Counted from the first letter of the stretch, positions 9,309 to 18,152 are shown. The stretch: DNA of 64,000 nt from an uncultured Clostridia bacterium (GCA_934254825.1 CAKQMB010000004.1:62001-126000); one strand, 5' to 3'. Numbers and translations: made by a program. The notes: generated by a model not told the origin, from the sequence alone.

Positions 9309-10319
9309 TTATCTCGCCCCCATTCTTATTCTCGGATCGATGAAGCCGTAAGAAATATCAACGACGATACCCGCCGTGAGACTTACAAGTGTGTAGAAAC
9401 CCGACAAAAGCATAAAGAAGTCGTAATCCTGGAAGTTTATCGAGTTAAGATACAACCCTCCGACTCCGGGAACCGAAAACATGCTTTCGATAATGAGCGA
9501 ACCGGACAAAACCGCAACGAATTCCGCAAGTATCGACGGGAAAATTACGACCATCGAGTTACGCATTGCGTGTCTGAACGTAGCCTGCCCTTTCGTAAGA
9601 CCCTTCGTGCGCGCGAGCAACATAAATTCGCTCGTTAAAACTTCCGACAACTCGGCACGCGTGGAACGGGCGTAACCCGCGATCGAGCCGAAGCTGAGCG
9701 CAAATACCGCGGGAAGCATCGAACGGAACATTTCGGGCGTGAAATAATCGAATCCCTTTTTCATTGTGATAGGGAACCATCCCCATTTGAAGCACATGAA
9801 ATACTGAATAAGGAGACCCATTATGATCGACGGAACGGAAATAAGCAAAATTATAAAGACGTTTATAACCTGATCCTGCCATTTGTTCTTTTTAAGCGCG
9901 GCGAAAATGCCGAGTCCCAAACCTATGGGAACGCCTAAAATCGTCGAATAAAGGTTGATCAGAATCGTAGGAGGAAGTTTTTCAACGAAAACGTCCCATA
10001 CGGGCTGATTGAGATATTCGCCGTAAGTCGTGGCTATTCCGAAATCGCCTTCGGTTAAAATCTTTGTAAGATAAGACCAGAGCTGAGATAAAATCGGCAC
10101 GCGATCGTACGTTATTATTCCGTTTGCGCCTTTGGCAACGTTTTGTATGTATCCGCGCGCTTCAAGCTGCTTATACGGTATAAGCGGATCGCTGTTAGGT
10201 CCGCCCTGAGTAACGATTATGGGCAAAAGTTTTATTAAACAGAAGCACATGATCATAATTATTGCGAACGTTAAAATCATAAGACCCAAACGTTTCATCA
10301 CATATTTGAACATATACAT
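9309..10319 (-). CDS. oppB: Oligopeptide ABC transporter permease, OppB-like
   Basis: Second membrane permease of the importer. The 336 residues start with a membrane helix (MKRLGLMILTFAIIMIMCF), continue with a soluble stretch, then five further hydrophobic segments. The EAA loop is visible (EFMLLARTKGLTKGQATFRH) and the end (DPRIRMGAR) is typical of OppB. The first ATG is preferred because AAGGAGA lies 8 bases upstream. The loop after the first helix is somewhat longer than usual, with a short insertion near 55-75. A hairpin lies in the 165-base gap before it, which may lower its expression relative to the binding protein. Confidence 0.92.
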   Translation of the reverse strand: MYMFKYVMKRLGLMILTFAIIMIMCFCLIKLLPIIVTQGGPNSDPLIPYKQLEARGYIQNVAKGANGIITYDRVPILSQLWSYLTKILTEGDFGIATTYGEYLNQPVWDVFVEKLPPTILINLYSTILGVPIGLGLGIFAALKKNKWQDQVINVFIILLISVPSIIMGLLIQYFMCFKWGWFPITMKKGFDYFTPEMFRSMLPAVFALSFGSIAGYARSTRAELSEVLTSEFMLLARTKGLTKGQATFRHAMRNSMVVIFPSILAEFVAVLSGSLIIESMFSVPGVGGLYLNSINFQDYDFFMLLSGFYTLVSLTAGIVVDISYGFIDPRIRMGAR

Positions 10320-10415
10320 AGGTCGTGTCTCCTTATTCTGAGTCGTCTTATTATGTCTTTACAATACTTTCCTTTGATAAAAAAAGTGTTGTAAAGAGAT
10401 AATAAACGAATATGA

Positions 10416-10456
10416 AAAACGACGGCGGGCGAAAAACACTTCGTCCGCCGCTCGTT
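10416..10456 (-). terminator. Intra-operon hairpin, possible partial terminator
   Basis: Between the binding protein and oppB, a GC-rich stem of about 15 bp with two mismatches (10455-10440 with 10433-10420 on the minus strand) is followed by CGTTTTTC. The T run is short, so partial termination or protection of the upstream mRNA is likely. This arrangement is common after binding-protein genes, which are needed in excess. Confidence 0.6.
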
Positions 10457-10484
10457 TGTTATTTTATGCTGTTGTAACCGCCGA

Positions 10485-13091
10485 TTACTCTGCCTTCTTG
10501 TATTCGTTGGTAAGGTCGTTGTTATGAGCGGCAACATATTCTGCCCATTCCGCATCGGTGTAGTTTACAACAAGATATCTCATTCCGCCGTAACCCATGA
10601 AAGTGTTGTAGTCATAAGAGATATTGCTGAATTTCGGGCTGGAAAGCTCGCCGCTGTACTCACCGATAAGCATGATCGAGTATGCTTTCTGAATAACTTT
10701 CTCTTCGAGAGCGGCAAGAACAACCAATCTTGCGTTTGCGGGCGCATATCCTGCATCCCAGTTGTAAACTTCGGTATCGCCATTGGCTTTATCAGCTAAA
10801 CCGTTAAGGCACTTATACCAGTTGCACAAACTCATCGTCAAAGTCTTACCTGCGCCGTCGTAGTCGCCTGCGGGCATCGTAAGAGTCATATCTTCATTCT
10901 TCGTATCCCAGTAAGCGTGATAGTTAAGGGAGTTATCGGGATCTACGAACGAACCTACGATATCGAACGGGTTGAACGGGTTTCCGCTGAAACCGTAACC
11001 GAAACCGATCTGAGTTGCGCCGCTTCTGAACGCGTCGGACCACTTGTTTCCTGCCGAAGCGTCGAATTTAAGAGTGATCTTACCTTCGAGTCCCGTGCCG
11101 GCGCAAAGGTTATTCAAAAGATCCTGAACGTACTGGCAACGCTGACGCTGTTTAGCGGTATCTACCGACGAACCGTAAACAATCGTTATACCTTTGCTTG
11201 CGTCGTAACCATAGTAATCCGCATTTGCAACGAGCTTGTCGTAAGCAGCTTTAATAAGTTCCTTAGCCTTAACGGGGTTGTAACCGGTCAAAGCTTCGTA
11301 AGCGTCGTCGAGAGAAGCTCCGGTGATTTCACCGCCGGACCACTTACCGTCTGCACCCTTGGTGAAGCCGTAAGCACGAAGTAAACCTTCTTTTGCTTCC
11401 GTGGTATCTCTGTATACGCCGCCGTTTTCAACGTCGTAATAATACTGGCTGTTCATAAGACCGAAGCAAGCAACGGACGTACCGGGCCAGATCGTTTCAA
11501 CTACGTCGTTTCTGTTAAGAGAAAGCGAGATAGCCTGTCTGAATTCGTCGATTGCGAGAATTCCGTTGTTGTTGTCGCTCTTCTTCAATACGTTAAGATC
11601 GCTGAAAAGCTGCATACCGAACGTACCTGTTCCGGGAGTGTAAACTACATATTTCGAATGCATATAGTCGGCAATGTGTTCGCTGTCAAGCGATACGCCG
11701 TCGATTTCGCCTGCAAGGAATTTCATCCACTGCTGGTTAGCTTCTTCAACCTTTTCGCATTCGATCTTGGTAACATTGTACTGATTCTTATACTCTTCGA
11801 GACCATAACCGAACCAGTTATCGTTTCTTACAAGGGTGTAAGCCTTACCGCTCTGGAAGGATTCGAGTTTGTAGGGACCCCAGCTTGCGGTCGTATCGAG
11901 ACTCGAATTGTAGTTGGTAGTCCAAAGAGTGGAACCTGCCGCAGGAGCTACTTTGCTTGCCTCGTATTTTGCTTTATGAACAAGAGGAAGCGACTGCATA
12001 TAGTAAGCCGCGAGGTACGAAAGAGAACCGTCGTCTTTAAGGAATTTATACGATTTATCCATCAAAATAACGAAGGAATAATCGTCAACCTTATAGAATC
12101 CTACGTCTTCGAAAGTAACGTCACGATCGGTGTTTATTACCTTATAAGCAAGGCAGGACTGATAGCTTCCGCCAACATCCAAATATCCGATATACGTTTC
12201 GAAAAGTTCTTTTGCCGAGAAAGCGTCTTCTGCCTTTCCGGCTGCCCATGCGTCGGGAGTATCGTAAACGGTTTCATCGGAAACAGGAATCCACTGAGGA
12301 GCTTCGTTTCCGTCTTTATCTACATATCCGCTTGCACCCCACAAACTATATACGTCAACATAGAGGATTTCGCCTGCCGCGATTGCAGCTTCGGCGCTTT
12401 CGTACTTAGTTCCTACCGAAGGATAAGTTTCAGCCTGGTTTTTATTGAAATAAGCCTTAGCTCTCTTTACTTGAAGCGTGTTGTAGTAAGTGTCGGCACG
12501 ATAGTTAAGGAAGTCGGGATCGAGCTGAGCCTGCATAGAATAAACGAAATCGTCCGCTTTGATCGGAGTTCCGTCGTCCCATTTAAGATCGGTTCTCAAA
12601 GTGATCTGCCAAGCATATCCGCCGTCGGCTTTCTGCTTATCGGTGTAACCCCATTTAGCGTCAACCTCGGAAGTTACGTCTTTCAAAGCGGTAGCCGCAA
12701 GATAGTTAGTGGTATAACCGCCGGGAACGATCGCGTCTACGTTAATGCTTCCGTCGGCGTTATATTTGCCGCCTTTTGCGTCGTCGAACTTATAATCGTA
12801 TTCAAAGAATCCAGAAGTAATGTAATTCAAAATCTGGGTATCGTTGTTATCCTGATAGGTAAGTTCGTTCCAGTTACTCGGCATAGTTACCGTAGTAGTG
12901 TGGTAAGTACCTTTCTTGATTACGGCAGGAGTTACGCTGTCCGAAGTCGATTCCGAAGTTTTCGTTGACTCACCGGCCGACGTCGAATCGGAGCTTCCGC
13001 CGCAATTTCTTACCGACAACACAATAGTAAGCGTAAGAACAGCCGCAACTACTACTGCGATGACAGCAAAAAGAATTGACTTTTTTTTCAT
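10485..13091 (-). CDS. oppA: Peptide ABC transporter substrate-binding protein, OppA-like, oversized
   Basis: Extracellular binding protein of solute-binding family 5, which captures peptides for the OppBCDF importer. An N-terminal membrane segment (residues 5-27) is followed by Cys near 30 and a Ser/Thr/Glu-rich linker. The Cys context (VRNCGG) is a poor lipobox, so it may be a lipoprotein or stay anchored by the helix. The family 5 core begins near residue 70, with recognisable parts such as LRTDLKWDDGTPIKADDFVY and AISLSLNRNDVV. At 868 residues it is some 300 longer than typical OppA. A GGAGG site precedes the ATG. It is the first gene of the operon and follows a long structured leader. 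Confidence 0.92.
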   Translation of the reverse strand: MKKKSILFAVIAVVVAAVLTLTIVLSVRNCGGSSDSTSAGESTKTSESTSDSVTPAVIKKGTYHTTTVTMPSNWNELTYQDNNDTQILNYITSGFFEYDYKFDDAKGGKYNADGSINVDAIVPGGYTTNYLAATALKDVTSEVDAKWGYTDKQKADGGYAWQITLRTDLKWDDGTPIKADDFVYSMQAQLDPDFLNYRADTYYNTLQVKRAKAYFNKNQAETYPSVGTKYESAEAAIAAGEILYVDVYSLWGASGYVDKDGNEAPQWIPVSDETVYDTPDAWAAGKAEDAFSAKELFETYIGYLDVGGSYQSCLAYKVINTDRDVTFEDVGFYKVDDYSFVILMDKSYKFLKDDGSLSYLAAYYMQSLPLVHKAKYEASKVAPAAGSTLWTTNYNSSLDTTASWGPYKLESFQSGKAYTLVRNDNWFGYGLEEYKNQYNVTKIECEKVEEANQQWMKFLAGEIDGVSLDSEHIADYMHSKYVVYTPGTGTFGMQLFSDLNVLKKSDNNNGILAIDEFRQAISLSLNRNDVVETIWPGTSVACFGLMNSQYYYDVENGGVYRDTTEAKEGLLRAYGFTKGADGKWSGGEITGASLDDAYEALTGYNPVKAKELIKAAYDKLVANADYYGYDASKGITIVYGSSVDTAKQRQRCQYVQDLLNNLCAGTGLEGKITLKFDASAGNKWSDAFRSGATQIGFGYGFSGNPFNPFDIVGSFVDPDNSLNYHAYWDTKNEDMTLTMPAGDYDGAGKTLTMSLCNWYKCLNGLADKANGDTEVYNWDAGYAPANARLVVLAALEEKVIQKAYSIMLIGEYSGELSSPKFSNISYDYNTFMGYGGMRYLVVNYTDAEWAEYVAAHNNDLTNEYKKAE

Positions 13092-13147
13092 TGTTTGCCT
13101 CCATAATATTTTTGTCGCATATTAGTTTCTGCGACGTTTAAAATTTT

Positions 13148-13279
13148 ATTCAACAACCTTTTGCATTTAAGATTATTTTTGTTTGTGACCATTCACAAAC
13201 AAAAAACGGATATCCGTTTTGATAATTTATGCATTTTTTGCTGATCCGAAAATGCACTGCCTTGCTCAAATTGTTGAAT
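13148..13279 (-). promoter_or_regulatory. Structured leader of the peptide transporter operon with nested inverted repeats
   Basis: Read on the minus strand, an outer 9-bp stem (13279-13271 with 13156-13148, extendable by two G-U pairs) encloses three hairpins. The first has an 8-bp stem (13256-13249 with 13237-13230, 11-base loop). The second is a perfect 18-base palindrome AAAACGGATATCCGTTTT (13220-13203). The third has a 13-bp stem (13205-13193 with 13188-13176, loop of 4) that contains TGTGA-N4-TCACA. The second and third share three bases, so they can form together only if shortened. A second copy of AAATGCA at 13168-13162 could pair with the 5' arm of the first hairpin instead. All of this is downstream of the promoter, so it would be transcribed. 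It could be an RNA switch or a pair of DNA operators. Confidence 0.55.
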
Positions 13280-13287
13280 TTACGAGT

Positions 13288-13316
13288 ATTTTATCATAAT
13301 CTTTTCATCTTGTCTA
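13288..13316 (-). promoter_or_regulatory. Promoter of the peptide transporter operon
   Basis: On the minus strand TAGACA (13316-13311), 17 bases, TAAAAT (13293-13288) with an extended -10 (TGATAAAAT). It predicts a leader of about 190 bases. The stretch 13317-13474 shows only AT-rich sequence. Confidence 0.65.
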
Positions 13317-13474
13317 CTGTATTTTAGCGGTTTCTATATTAAAAAACTTATACCCCCTATAAAATACTCGTTTTTATCGGGATTTTTATATTTTTTTATA
13401 AAATTCATACCATTTATAAATATTTATAAGTAAATTTTGCATATTATGCATTATTTATTTTTTCAAAATCTCTT

Positions 13475-13507
13475 AAAAAAGCGCGGGCGGTCAACGACCG
13501 CCCGCGC
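13475..13507 (-). terminator. Terminator of the amino-sugar operon
   Basis: A perfect 12-bp GC-rich stem (13507-13496 with 13492-13481, loop of 3) is followed on the minus strand by TTTTTT. It lies about 130 bases after the nagA stop, with only AT-rich sequence between. Confidence 0.9.
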
Positions 13508-13639
13508 ACATATCTGCATTTTTACATTTAACAATATATATATTATATTTTACGCTACATACAGGAACCCGAAAGATCGAGCGAACATTGTTCAACTGCA
13601 CATAAAATACTTATATATAAATTATCATGTTTTTAAAAC

Positions 13640-14785
13640 TCAACGGGAATATACAACTTTTCCGCCGACAACGGTAAACATTACTTCGTAATCGGAATTC
13701 AAAATCGTAAGATCTGCCCTCTTGCCGACTTCGATAGTTCCCCTGTCCGCTAAAACGCCGATGTTTTTTGCGGGATTGTAAGTTGCGAAATCGACAGCGT
13801 CCGTAAACGCAACGCCTACTTTTTCGACAAGGTTTTTTATCGCGACGTTCATTTTAAGAACACTGCCCGCCAAAGTTCCGTCGGCAAGCCTTGCTTCGCC
13901 GTTCTTGACGAAAACTTCCTGACCGCCGAGTTCGGATTTACCGTCCGGCATACCTTTCGCTCTCATAGCGTCGGTTATAAGCGTGTACTTATCGTGCGGT
14001 TTGTTTTTGATAACGAGTTTTATTGCGGGAACGCTTACATGAATCGTATCGCATATCATTTCGCAGTTAAGCTCGTCCAGAAGCATTGCCGCGCCGACAA
14101 CGCCCGCTTCTCTGTGGTGAAGACCCGTCTGAGCATTGTAAGTATGCGTAACGTTTGTCGCGCCCGCCGCAACGGCTTTTACAACGTCCGAATATTTTCC
14201 GCCGGTGTGACCGACGGAAGCCACAACGCCTATATCTTTAAGGTGCCTGATAAGTTCGAGACCGCCGTCCACTTCGGGGGCAAGCGTTACTATTTTTATA
14301 GCGTTGCCGCTTGCTTTGTTGTATTCGTCGAAAACCTTCGCTTCGGGAACGGCAACATATTCGAGAGGCTGCGCGCCGACATGCTTGGGAGAGATAAACG
14401 GACCTTCGAGATGAACGCCGAGAACTTCCGCGCCTTTGTACTCGCCTTTTGCCCTTATCTCCTTAACGGCTTTCATTGCTCCCGTTATGTTTTCTTTGCT
14501 CTGAGTCATGGTCGTTGCAAGGAAACCCGTAGTTCCCTCTCTCGCGACGTATTCCGAAATAGTCTGCAACGCTTCGACGGTTCCGTCCATGGCGTCGGAT
14601 CCGCCCGCGCCGTGGATATGCTCGTCGATAAAACCGGGAAGAACTACCCCGTCCGTTTCGAAAATCGGTTCGATATCGTCGCCGTTATCGCCGATATAAA
14701 CTATTTTCCCGTTTTCGATACCTATATTGGTCGTAACAACGCCTACGTTTTTGATATACGCTTTAACGTTTTTTAATCCTTTCAT
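13640..14785 (-). CDS. nagA: N-acetylglucosamine-6-phosphate deacetylase
   Basis: Removes the acetyl group from GlcNAc-6-P, giving glucosamine-6-P for NagB. This amidohydrolase-fold protein has the metal-binding HIHGAGG motif near residue 58, GPF near 130, the GHTGG region near 190 and the THTYNA motif near 215, with the catalytic ITDAM aspartate near 270. The ATG at 14785 is chosen over an earlier in-frame codon because CGGAG lies 6 bases before it, giving 381 residues, normal for the family. It is last in the ROK kinase-nagB-nagA operon, whose order matches the pathway, and a strong terminator follows. Confidence 0.96.
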   Translation of the reverse strand: MKGLKNVKAYIKNVGVVTTNIGIENGKIVYIGDNGDDIEPIFETDGVVLPGFIDEHIHGAGGSDAMDGTVEALQTISEYVAREGTTGFLATTMTQSKENITGAMKAVKEIRAKGEYKGAEVLGVHLEGPFISPKHVGAQPLEYVAVPEAKVFDEYNKASGNAIKIVTLAPEVDGGLELIRHLKDIGVVASVGHTGGKYSDVVKAVAAGATNVTHTYNAQTGLHHREAGVVGAAMLLDELNCEMICDTIHVSVPAIKLVIKNKPHDKYTLITDAMRAKGMPDGKSELGGQEVFVKNGEARLADGTLAGSVLKMNVAIKNLVEKVGVAFTDAVDFATYNPAKNIGVLADRGTIEVGKRADLTILNSDYEVMFTVVGGKVVYSR

Positions 14786-14822
14786 ATTTTTCTCCGAAAT
14801 CAAGCGAAAATTTATTTATGAC

Positions 14823-15548
14823 TTATTTGATAAGTTCTGCCGCCGCTTCGTCGCATACGAGCGTGCAATCGGGGTGAAGCTGCAAAATGCTTGCAGGAAC
14901 GTTTTCCGTTACTTCGCCTTTGACAAGACCGTAAACAGCCTTAGCCTTATTCGCGCCGTTTGCGAGAATAAGGATCTTTTTCGCGTTCATAATATTTTTA
15001 AGACCCATTGTGAACGCCTGACGGGGCACTTCGTCGATACTCTTGAACAATCTCGAATTGTCCTTTATCGTGCTTTCGGTAAGATCTACGATATGCGTAA
15101 CGCTCCCGAAAGGAGTTCCGGGTTCGTTGAACGCTATGTGACCGTTCGAACCGATACCGAGAACCTGAATATCCTGCTGCATTTTTTCCAAAAGAGCGTT
15201 ATATCTCGCGCATTCGGCTTCCCTGTCCGCCGCTTTACCGTTTTCGATATTGGTATTTTTCAAATCGATATCGATATGGTTGAAAAGATTGTCTCTCATA
15301 AAGTAAACGTAGCTCTGATCGCTGTTTACGTCGAGACCCGCGTACTCGTCGAGGTTTACGGTTTTGATTTTTTTATAGCTCGTTCCGTTTTCGTTGTGGT
15401 CTTTTATCATATTTTTATAAAGACCGATAGGCGTAGAACCGGTTGCGAGACCGATAATCGCTTCGGGATTGGATTTTACCACGCCCGCCATAACTTCAAA
15501 AGCTTTTTTGCTCATTTCATCGTAATCTTTCGTTATAATAACTTTCAT
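14823..15548 (-). CDS. nagB: Glucosamine-6-phosphate deaminase
   Basis: Converts glucosamine-6-P to fructose-6-P and ammonia, linking amino-sugar use to glycolysis. The 241-residue length is normal for the short Gram-positive form. Recognisable motifs are GLATGSTP near residue 33, the NLDEY loop near 65, and GIGSNGHIAFNEPG near 130 with the catalytic His. AAGGAGAT precedes the ATG by 7 bases. The last 30 residues of the allosteric enteric enzyme are absent, as expected for Bacillota enzymes. Confidence 0.96.
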   Translation of the reverse strand: MKVIITKDYDEMSKKAFEVMAGVVKSNPEAIIGLATGSTPIGLYKNMIKDHNENGTSYKKIKTVNLDEYAGLDVNSDQSYVYFMRDNLFNHIDIDLKNTNIENGKAADREAECARYNALLEKMQQDIQVLGIGSNGHIAFNEPGTPFGSVTHIVDLTESTIKDNSRLFKSIDEVPRQAFTMGLKNIMNAKKILILANGANKAKAVYGLVKGEVTENVPASILQLHPDCTLVCDEAAAELIK

Positions 15549-15587
15549 TTTTCGTATCTCCTTATATAAAATTACGTTATATAAATA

Positions 15588-15614
15588 TTACGGGAGGGTA
15601 AAATCCTCCCGTAA
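15588..15614 (-). terminator. Hairpin between the ROK kinase gene and nagB
   Basis: A perfect 10-bp stem (15614-15605 with 15597-15588) follows the kinase stop directly. The tail on the minus strand is TATTTATAT, not a good T run, so it is more likely an attenuating or mRNA-stabilising hairpin than a full terminator. Confidence 0.5.
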
Positions 15615-15619
15615 AAAAA

Positions 15620-16993
15620 TTATTTCGTTTTATTCGTTGCGGCAAGAGACGCGGCGGCAATACTCTGTCCCACTCTCCTGTTCTTTTCGTCCGGCATTTC
15701 GATTCTGAATTTAAGCTCGGGATATTCTTCCGCCAAAATCTTGTTCGCTTTTTCCATTATGACGTTACCGCCTGCGCCGCTCGTAACTCTTCCGAGCAAA
15801 AGCACATGCTTGATACCGTAGAACATAGCGTAATAAGGCATAGTATGTCCGAGATAAGTTCCGATATCCTCGTAAATCTGCTTGGCGAGAGGATCTCCGT
15901 CCGCCATCATCTTCTGAACGACTTTGAGTTTTTCCGCGGGGCTGAGCGTTTCGTCAAACTTATATCCGCCCATTTCGGCAAGCTTGATCACGCTGTCCTG
16001 CGAGAAATATTTAACGCCGCAACCGTAGTCGCCGCTCCATTCGTCGACCATAGACTCTTTATTGTAATCCACGGGTACGAAAGCGAGTTCGGAAAGCCAG
16101 CCGTTAAGTCCGCCGTTTTTGTTGATGTAACCTACGGCTTCGCTCGTTCCCATAGCGATACCGAGAACGCTGTCGTCGTTTAAGTCGATAGCACCCGCAA
16201 GAGCCGTTACGTCGCCGTCGTTAGCAACTTCGAGCGGAATGTTTTCGCCGAGTTCCTTGGCAACGTCGATATACATCGTTTTGACTTTCTTTTCGAAATC
16301 TTCGTCGTTCACTTTAAGGAAAAGCGAAGCGACCATTATTTTATTATTTACATATACGCCTGCGGAAGAAACGCCGATCGCGTCTACTCTCGGCATTTTG
16401 GAAGCCGCCGTTTTAAACGCCGTAAGGATTTCGTTATAATGATAATCGGGATCGGGATTGATCTTCGGGAACCATACGACTTCCTCGCTGTAAACGACCT
16501 TACCGTCGACAACCGCGCTTACTTTTCTGTCGCTTCCGCCCGCGTCGAAGCCTATCCTGCAACCGTCGAGATGTCCGCCGACGGAAAGAGAACATTTTTT
16601 CTCCTTCGGGAAACTCTTTTCGTCGCATAAAACGACTTCGAACGGTTTTTCGTATACTCTTTCCATAAATTTCTTATCGAAAGCTCTCAGACCGTCGTCG
16701 GTGTAAGCTGCTTTTATATAATTGTATACGGAATCGTCGCCCGCAAGATAAATTTTATATCCGCCGACAAGCCACAAAATGGTTTTAACGAGCCTTTCCG
16801 CCATACGGTTGTTCTCGTCTGCGTGTTTCTCGTCCGCAAAAATCCTGTATTCGTAAACATAGTTATATCCGTCGTTTCTTTCGACGCATATTTTCAGCGT
16901 TTTATTTGCCGTTTTTTCGACTTCCGCAGAATACTTTTTAAATTCCGCGTACATCGGTTGGAAATTTTTATCCAGAACGGGTACATATTTCAT
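15620..16993 (-). CDS. ROK/sugar-kinase-like protein with an N-terminal extension, first gene of the nag operon
   Basis: Predicted cytoplasmic sugar kinase. From about residue 140 the protein has the actin-like kinase fold: phosphate-1 loop RIGFDAGGSDRKVSAV, an ANDGD catalytic-Asp segment near 250, and phosphate-2 loop GIAMGTSEAVGYI near 273. The Cys-rich zinc motif of classical ROK kinases is missing. The first 135 residues form a separate region I do not recognise. The ATG at 16993 is preferred because GGAGG lies 8 bases before it; the longer form would start inside the ribosome site. Position ahead of nagB and nagA suggests a GlcNAc or related amino-sugar kinase, but the substrate is inference. 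Confidence 0.75.
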   Translation of the reverse strand: MKYVPVLDKNFQPMYAEFKKYSAEVEKTANKTLKICVERNDGYNYVYEYRIFADEKHADENNRMAERLVKTILWLVGGYKIYLAGDDSVYNYIKAAYTDDGLRAFDKKFMERVYEKPFEVVLCDEKSFPKEKKCSLSVGGHLDGCRIGFDAGGSDRKVSAVVDGKVVYSEEVVWFPKINPDPDYHYNEILTAFKTAASKMPRVDAIGVSSAGVYVNNKIMVASLFLKVNDEDFEKKVKTMYIDVAKELGENIPLEVANDGDVTALAGAIDLNDDSVLGIAMGTSEAVGYINKNGGLNGWLSELAFVPVDYNKESMVDEWSGDYGCGVKYFSQDSVIKLAEMGGYKFDETLSPAEKLKVVQKMMADGDPLAKQIYEDIGTYLGHTMPYYAMFYGIKHVLLLGRVTSGAGGNVIMEKANKILAEEYPELKFRIEMPDEKNRRVGQSIAAASLAATNKTK

Positions 16994-17025
16994 AGAATAG
17001 TCCTCCACATAATTTGTGCGTATAC

Positions 17026-17054
17026 ATTATATACCTATTTTTATAAAATGTGAA
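17026..17054 (-). promoter_or_regulatory. Promoter of the amino-sugar operon
   Basis: On the minus strand TTCACA (17054-17049), 17 bases, TATAAT (17031-17026). It lies back to back with the promoter of the AraC gene, suggesting joint control by that regulator. Confidence 0.7.
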
Positions 17055-17110
17055 TAGAAAATATTGCATTTTATTTGCAAAATCTTGCGTAAATTTTTTT
17101 GTAAAATATA

Positions 17111-17139
17111 TTGCAAAATTTTATTTTTTATGGTAAAAT
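17111..17139 (+). promoter_or_regulatory. Promoter of the AraC-family regulator
   Basis: TTGCAA (17111-17116), 17 bases, TAAAAT (17134-17139). Several TTGCAAAAT-like words between 17060 and 17120 could be operator half sites. Confidence 0.6.
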
Positions 17140-17195
17140 AGACGGGAACGAATTTTTGTCGGAATAAACCCTTCTTTTCGGCAAAGGGGCAAAAT

Positions 17196-18080
17196 ATGGA
17201 CGATAAGATATTTTACATGTACAAGGTATCTACTCTTTTAAGCATTTCGAAGATAGTTACCATTCATTATCAGAAACTCGCAAAAAACTACGCTTTCCCC
17301 GAAGAAAAACATAATTTCTGGGAAATGATTTACTGCGATAAAAACAATATATATGTAAACTGCGATACGGGAAAAACTCTGCTTAAAAAAGGAGAGGTCA
17401 TTTTCCTTTCGCCGAACGAAGTTCACAGCGTGGAATGCGACAAAAAGATAGACGCAAACATTTTTATCGTCAGTTTCGTGTGCAAATCGAAAACGATGGG
17501 ATATTTTAAGAACAAACATTTCGTCGTTCCCGATAAACTCAGATTTCTGCTCGCTTCCATTATGGGCGAAGCCAAAGATACGTTCAAAATCCCCGAATTC
17601 AACCCCAATCTTCAAAAACTCGAACTTAAACCCGACCCGAATATCGGCGGAGCGCAGATTATCACCAACAATCTCGAAGAGCTGCTCATAAAGCTTATCC
17701 GCGAGGAAACCTCGAAGCCCACTTCTTCCGAAATTTTTATCTCGAAAATCGAAAATTCGGACGCGATAGAAGACGAAATAATCCGCGTTCTGGAACAGAA
17801 TATTTACGGAAAAGTTTGTCTCGATCAGATCTCGGAAGAATTGCATTACGGAAAAACCACTCTTTGCAAAACATTCCGCCAGCGCACGGGAAAATCGATA
17901 ATAAACTACTACCTCGAACTGAAAATCGACGAAAGCAAAAAGCTTATCCGCGAAAACAACAGTTTTTCGGAAATAGCAAATCTTTTGCGGTTCGATTCTC
18001 TCCCGCACTTTACAAAAACATTTAAAAGAATAACGACCATGACTCCGAGAGAATATAAAAACAGCATTCTTCTCGGTTAA
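17196..18080 (+). CDS. AraC-family transcription regulator, probable controller of the amino-sugar operon
   Basis: DNA-binding regulator of 294 residues. The N-terminal 160 residues look like the cupin-type sensing domain (HNFWEMIYCDKNN, then GEVIFLSPNEVHSV). The C-terminal 100 residues hold the two helix-turn-helix motifs of the family, with LDQISEELHYGKTTLCKTFR and FSEIANLLRFDSLPHFTKTF followed by TPREYK. It is divergent from the ROK kinase-nagB-nagA operon with back-to-back promoters, so an amino sugar or its phosphate is the likely signal, which is inference. The start codon is certain from the frame; the ribosome site (AAAGGGGCAAAAT) is adequate. Confidence 0.9.
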   Translation: MDDKIFYMYKVSTLLSISKIVTIHYQKLAKNYAFPEEKHNFWEMIYCDKNNIYVNCDTGKTLLKKGEVIFLSPNEVHSVECDKKIDANIFIVSFVCKSKTMGYFKNKHFVVPDKLRFLLASIMGEAKDTFKIPEFNPNLQKLELKPDPNIGGAQIITNNLEELLIKLIREETSKPTSSEIFISKIENSDAIEDEIIRVLEQNIYGKVCLDQISEELHYGKTTLCKTFRQRTGKSIINYYLELKIDESKKLIRENNSFSEIANLLRFDSLPHFTKTFKRITTMTPREYKNSILLG

Positions 18081-18096
18081 AAGCGGTAAAATCGCA

Positions 18097-18152
18097 TTAT
18101 AAAACACGACTTATAAAACACGGTTTATAAAACACGGTTTATAAAACACGGC
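18097..18152. repeat. Four tandem copies of a 14-bp unit
   Basis: The unit TTATAAAACACGGT occurs four times head to tail (18097-18110, 18111-18124, 18125-18138, 18139-18152). The middle two are identical; the first and last differ at their final bases. The array lies between the AraC stop and the terminator shared with ftsZ. Confidence 0.9.

Noticed and set aside
13176..13205. The 13-bp hairpin in the opp leader as an intrinsic terminator
   Set aside because: The stem is mostly A/T with A/T on both sides and no clean T run following it on the minus strand, so an operator or RNA element is more likely.
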